From: Actinomycetospora cinnamomea
GTDB lineage: Bacteria; Actinomycetota; Actinomycetes; Mycobacteriales; Pseudonocardiaceae
DNA length: 32,476 nucleotides
Direction: 5' to 3'
NCBI RefSeq assembly: GCF_003096675.1
Contig: NZ_QEKW01000033.1
Location: 1 to 32,476 of the forward strand
Made by a program: the position numbers and the translations under genes. Within the stretch, counting starts at the first letter, position 1; each line of letters starts with the position of its first letter. Under the pieces are notes generated by a model. That model was not told where the DNA came from. It saw only the letters and a program-made list of their open reading frames with translations, and ran no database searches. Of this stretch, positions 29,825-32,476 are shown in pieces.

Positions 29825-31414
29825 GTGAGCACCCCGGCGGCGCGCGCCCGCGCCGAGCTCGCCGCGCGGGAGGGTCTGGTCGCCTCCCTGCTGCGCGAGC
29901 TCGACCCGCCGGTCACCCGCGACCACGACGTCCTGACGGTGCCGGTGCCCGCGGGGACGCTCGCGCTGCCGCTGCGGTACTGGTCGCCGACCGGGCACCA
30001 CCGTCTGGCCGGGGCGGCGACGCTCGACGACGGGTCGGGCCCGCGCGCCCTGTCCCACGACGAGGTGGTCATCACCGTGCTGGAGGCCGTCGGCGAGGGC
30101 GAGCCGGTCGACCACCTCGCCGCACTCGTCGCCGACAGCGTCGCCCGCACCGCCCGCTACCTCGACGCTCCCCGCCACGCCACCGGGGACCCGACCCGCG
30201 ACGCCGAGCAGTCGCTGCGCCTCGGCCACCCGTTCCACCCCACGCCCAAGAGCGCCGAGGGACTCGGCGACGACGACCTCGCCGTCTGGGCGCCCGAGCT
30301 CGGTGCCACGTTCGTGCTGCACCACCTCACCCTGCACCCCGACGTCGTGCTCACGGGGGGCGAACCGGGTCCCAGCCCGCCGGCCGTCGCCGCGCGGGTG
30401 CCCGCGGGTTGGGCGGCCGTGCCCGTGCACCCGTACCAGGCACGCGTGCTCGCCCGTGACCCGACGTTGGCGCTGCTCGAGGCCGAGGGCAGCGCCCGGT
30501 GGCTCGGGGCCCTCGGCGACCCCGTCTGGCCGACGTCGTCGGTACGCACGGTCGTCGAGCCCGCGTCCGGGGCGCAGTGGAAGCTGCCGCTGCGGGCGCG
30601 CCTGACCCACTTCGTGCGGACGACCCCGCCGGAGCAGGCGCGGCGCGCCATCGACGCCGCCACGGTCGTCGCCGGGCTCGGTCCGCTGCCCGCGGGCTTC
30701 GGCGTCGTCACCGACACCGGGTTCCGCACCCTCGACCCCGCCGTCGGCGGCGAGCGCCTGGCCGCCGACCTGACCGTGATCACCCGCGCGCCGTTCCCCG
30801 CCGGCGGGCCGCGGGTCCTCGCGGCCGTGCTCGAGGACGGCCCCGGCGGGGAGGAGCCGCCGCTGGTCACCGCCGTGCGCGCCGCGGGCGACGTGCACGC
30901 CTGGCTCCGGGGGTGGCTCGGGGTCTCGCTGGTGCCGCTCCTGCACCTCTACGGCGCCGCCGGCATCGGCTTCGAGGCCCACCCGCAGAACACCCTGGTC
31001 GTGACCGACGCCGACGGGTGGCCGGCGGCCTGCCACGTCCGCGACCTCGAGGGCGCCCACGTCCGGTCCGACCGCCTCCCGCCCGGCGTCGACCCCGCGT
31101 CCCCGCTGGTCTACCGGCCCGAGGAGGCGTGGCGCCGGCTGCGCTACCACGCCGTGGTCAACCACCTGGGCCTGCTCGTCGCGGTCCTCGGGCGGCACAC
31201 GGTCGGCGAGGACGCGCTGTGGGGCACGGTCGCCGCGGTGCTCGCCGAGACCGCCGAGCGCGACGCCGCCGCCGCGCCCTGGGCGACGGACCTGCTGTGC
31301 CGCCCGACCCTGCCCGCCAAGGCGCACCTGCGCAGCTGGTCCGCCGGCCGCGGCGAGGACCCGCTCTACGTGGAGATCGCCAACCCGATCGCCCGGGGCA
31401 GGATGCACCCATGA
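29825..31414 (+). CDS. IucA/IucC-family NRPS-independent siderophore synthetase
   Basis: A 529-residue ATP-dependent ligase that joins a carboxylate to an amine or hydroxylamine. GHPFHPTPKSAEGL is the ATP-binding motif; VPVHPYQARVL, WKLPLRARLTHFVRT and IGFEAHPQNTLVVTD are further family motifs, and a FhuF-like transporter-type end RPTLPAKAHLRSWSAGRGED follows. It is shorter than most NIS synthetases (about 580-620). The genes normally beside it (lysine/ornithine decarboxylase, N-hydroxylase, acyltransferase, transporter) are absent. It may be an orphan part of a split pathway, or a ligase making something other than a siderophore. GTG start. Confidence 0.88.
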   Translation: MSTPAARARAELAAREGLVASLLRELDPPVTRDHDVLTVPVPAGTLALPLRYWSPTGHHRLAGAATLDDGSGPRALSHDEVVITVLEAVGEGEPVDHLAALVADSVARTARYLDAPRHATGDPTRDAEQSLRLGHPFHPTPKSAEGLGDDDLAVWAPELGATFVLHHLTLHPDVVLTGGEPGPSPPAVAARVPAGWAAVPVHPYQARVLARDPTLALLEAEGSARWLGALGDPVWPTSSVRTVVEPASGAQWKLPLRARLTHFVRTTPPEQARRAIDAATVVAGLGPLPAGFGVVTDTGFRTLDPAVGGERLAADLTVITRAPFPAGGPRVLAAVLEDGPGGEEPPLVTAVRAAGDVHAWLRGWLGVSLVPLLHLYGAAGIGFEAHPQNTLVVTDADGWPAACHVRDLEGAHVRSDRLPPGVDPASPLVYRPEEAWRRLRYHAVVNHLGLLVAVLGRHTVGEDALWGTVAAVLAETAERDAAAAPWATDLLCRPTLPAKAHLRSWSAGRGEDPLYVEIANPIARGRMHP

Positions 31415-31725
31415 GCTTCACCCACGTGGTCACGTTCGCCTGGGCACAGGACAGCGACGCCGCCCGGGACCCCGCCGTCGTGGACGGCATCGCCGCCGCG
31501 CTGCGGGCGTTCGTCGACGAGGCCGACCTGGCGGGCCTGCGGTCGTGGACCTGCGGGCGCGACGCCGGTCTCGCGACGGGCAACGCCGACTTCGCGGTGG
31601 TCGCGGTGTTCGACGACGTCGACGCCTACACCGCCTACCGCGACCACCCCGAGCACCGGCGGATCATCGACGAGCAGATCGCCCACCGCGTCGGGGGGCG
31701 CAGCGCCGTGCAGTTCGCGGGGTAG
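31411..31725 (+). CDS. Dabb (stress-responsive alpha/beta-barrel) domain protein
   Basis: A 104-residue ferredoxin-like barrel: SFTHVVTFAWAQDSDAARD, LRSWTCGRDAGLATGNADFA, VVAVFDDVDAYTAYRDHPEH and IIDEQIAHRVGGRSAVQF. Dabb proteins form dimers and a few act as olivetolic-acid-cyclase-like enzymes; most have no known role. The ATG overlaps the synthetase stop (ATGA), so production is coupled. That coupling gives a hint that the protein works with the synthetase product, without proof. Confidence 0.85.
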   Translation: MSFTHVVTFAWAQDSDAARDPAVVDGIAAALRAFVDEADLAGLRSWTCGRDAGLATGNADFAVVAVFDDVDAYTAYRDHPEHRRIIDEQIAHRVGGRSAVQFAG

Positions 31726-31800
31726 CCGTGCGGTTCCTGTTTCAGCACCTGCCCGTTGCGCGGTCACATGGGTGCGGCGGTGGTCGACGACCTCGCCGGT

Positions 31801-31860
31801 TGACCGAACGCGCACCGGTCCCGCCGCGCGCCCCGTGCGGAGCAGAATCCTGACCGAACG
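31801..31860. repeat. Direct repeat of 10 bases, 50 bases apart
   Basis: TGACCGAACG occurs at 31801-31810 and again at 31851-31860, between the Dabb gene and the next gene. Both copies sit upstream of a 218-base region without a gene. They could be a pair of regulator sites. Confidence 0.45.
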
Positions 31861-31943
31861 TCACTCTTCTGCACCAGTGAGCCGGGGCACGCCGCACCTA
31901 CAGTGACACGGGTCTCCCATTCCGCCCTGTCCCCGAGGCCGCC

Positions 31944-32348
31944 GTGACGAGCCACCTGACGCCCGCCAGCCCCACCCACCTGGCCCCCTCGTACGCCACG
32001 CCGGCCTGGCTGCTGCGCGGGCGGGCGGGCGTTCCGGGGGTGCTCAGCCTGTACGCGGGGCGGCTGCGCCTGGTGACCGCCGGGGGCGTGGTGTTCGACG
32101 CCCCGCTCGGCGCGGTCGAGCGCCTCGCGTTCCCCTGGTACGAGGGGTCGGCGGGGCTGCGCGTGACGGTCGGCGGGCGCCGCCACCGCGTCTCGCTGAC
32201 CCGTCCGCGCGGCGCCGCGTTCCCGACCGACCGCCTGCTCGGCGGCGGCGAGCCGGGCACGGGCGACAAGACGGGGTCGGTCGCCGTGCAGTCGGTGCTC
32301 GACGGCCGCGGCGCCGGCCGGGTCTGGCGGACGCTCCTGGGCGTCTGA
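31944..32348 (+). CDS. Hypothetical protein, possible PH/GRAM-like domain
   Basis: A 134-residue protein. The central part has short strands (GVLSLYAGRLRLVTAGGVVF, LGAVERLAFPWYEGSAGLRV, TVGGRRHRVSLTRP) like the strand order of PH/GRAM-like domains found in many actinobacterial proteins. The N-terminus is Ser/Pro/Thr-rich. No catalytic residues or membrane segment are seen. GTG start with a weak GAGG upstream. Identity is uncertain. Confidence 0.6.
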   Translation: MTSHLTPASPTHLAPSYATPAWLLRGRAGVPGVLSLYAGRLRLVTAGGVVFDAPLGAVERLAFPWYEGSAGLRVTVGGRRHRVSLTRPRGAAFPTDRLLGGGEPGTGDKTGSVAVQSVLDGRGAGRVWRTLLGV

Positions 32349-32359
32349 CCCGTGTTCGA

Positions 32360-32375
32360 CTGACTGGCGCGTCAG
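32360..32375. terminator. Short inverted repeat after 31944 gene
   Basis: CTGAC at 32360-32364 and GTCAG at 32371-32375 surround six bases, 12 bases past the stop codon. It is short; a weak terminator candidate. Confidence 0.25.
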
Positions 32376-32436
32376 GAGCACCTAGTGTCGCGCGTCGTTA
32401 GTTGATTCACGTTCGTGCAGATGAGATCTTGGTTGC

Positions 32437-32476
32437 ATGACCTCTTCGGGGTTGGTGATCAGCGACGAAGATCGAG
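32437..32476 (+). mobile_element. Start of a probable IS630-type transposase gene (cut by window end)
   Basis: ATG at 32437 begins MTSSGLVISDEDR and runs off the window. I recall ISDEDRA-like starts in IS630-family transposases from actinobacteria. The preceding 32385-32430 region (GCGTCGTTAGTTGATTCACG) is lower in GC than the flanks and could be the IS end. Thirteen residues are too few to be sure. Confidence 0.45.

Overview
The window is very GC-rich, uses many GTG starts and GTGA/ATGA stop-start overlaps, and carries typical actinobacterial families (GAF-ANTAR regulator, DUF1707 protein, HspR-like MerR with Hsp20, IucA/IucC synthetase). I infer a soil or plant-associated actinobacterium, perhaps of the Pseudonocardiales. 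No rRNA, tRNA or CRISPR array was seen, and the taxonomic guess is inference only.

Layout. 1-5144 is a four-gene plus-strand catabolic operon: a sarcosine-oxidase-like flavoenzyme (N-terminus abnormal or cut), a Rieske mononuclear-iron oxygenase, an aldehyde dehydrogenase, and an M24-family enzyme whose metal ligands and two further residues follow the DMSP lyase DddP rather than ordinary aminopeptidases. This is the most interesting locus: a probable degradation route for a methylated onium osmolyte. 5210-6675 holds an alpha/beta hydrolase and a YjaB-like acetyltransferase. 6676-8040 is a scar: the tail of a MerR gene, the head of an NAD(P)-binding oxidoreductase, a frameshifted small gene, and a group II intron reduced to a piece of reverse transcriptase plus domains V and VI.

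8041-11158 (minus) is a translationally coupled trio: acyl-CoA dehydrogenase, NMN-adenylyltransferase-like nucleotidyltransferase, and an archaeal-type phosphoglycerate-mutase-like phosphatase. 11234-16012 (plus) is a series of short transcription units: isochorismatase-like hydrolase; ArsR regulator, START-like protein and crotonase; DUF1707 membrane protein and a diphthine-ammonia-ligase-like ATPase; a metallo-beta-lactamase-fold hydrolase; two small proteins. 16006-20139 (minus) holds a CYTH-like gene, methylmalonate-semialdehyde dehydrogenase, a VOC protein, a small membrane protein, and an SMR efflux pump with its TetR regulator.

20169-23172 carries a small plus-strand gene and then minus-strand signalling genes (GAF-ANTAR, and a class III nucleotide cyclase broken by one frameshift) and pseudouridine-5'-phosphate glycosidase. 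23218-27484 (plus) has a thiamine-diphosphate 2-oxoacid decarboxylase, a START-like protein, glucose-6-phosphate dehydrogenase and a VOC protein. The minus-strand DNA polymerase IV gene is followed by divergent Hsp20, an HspR-like MerR gene, a lone IucA/IucC siderophore synthetase with a Dabb protein, an unknown protein, and the first codons of what looks like an IS630-type transposase at the right edge.

Several genes lack a Shine-Dalgarno site and instead have a -10-like NANNNT hexamer 6-7 bases before the start codon, which suggests leaderless transcripts; I used this to choose some starts.
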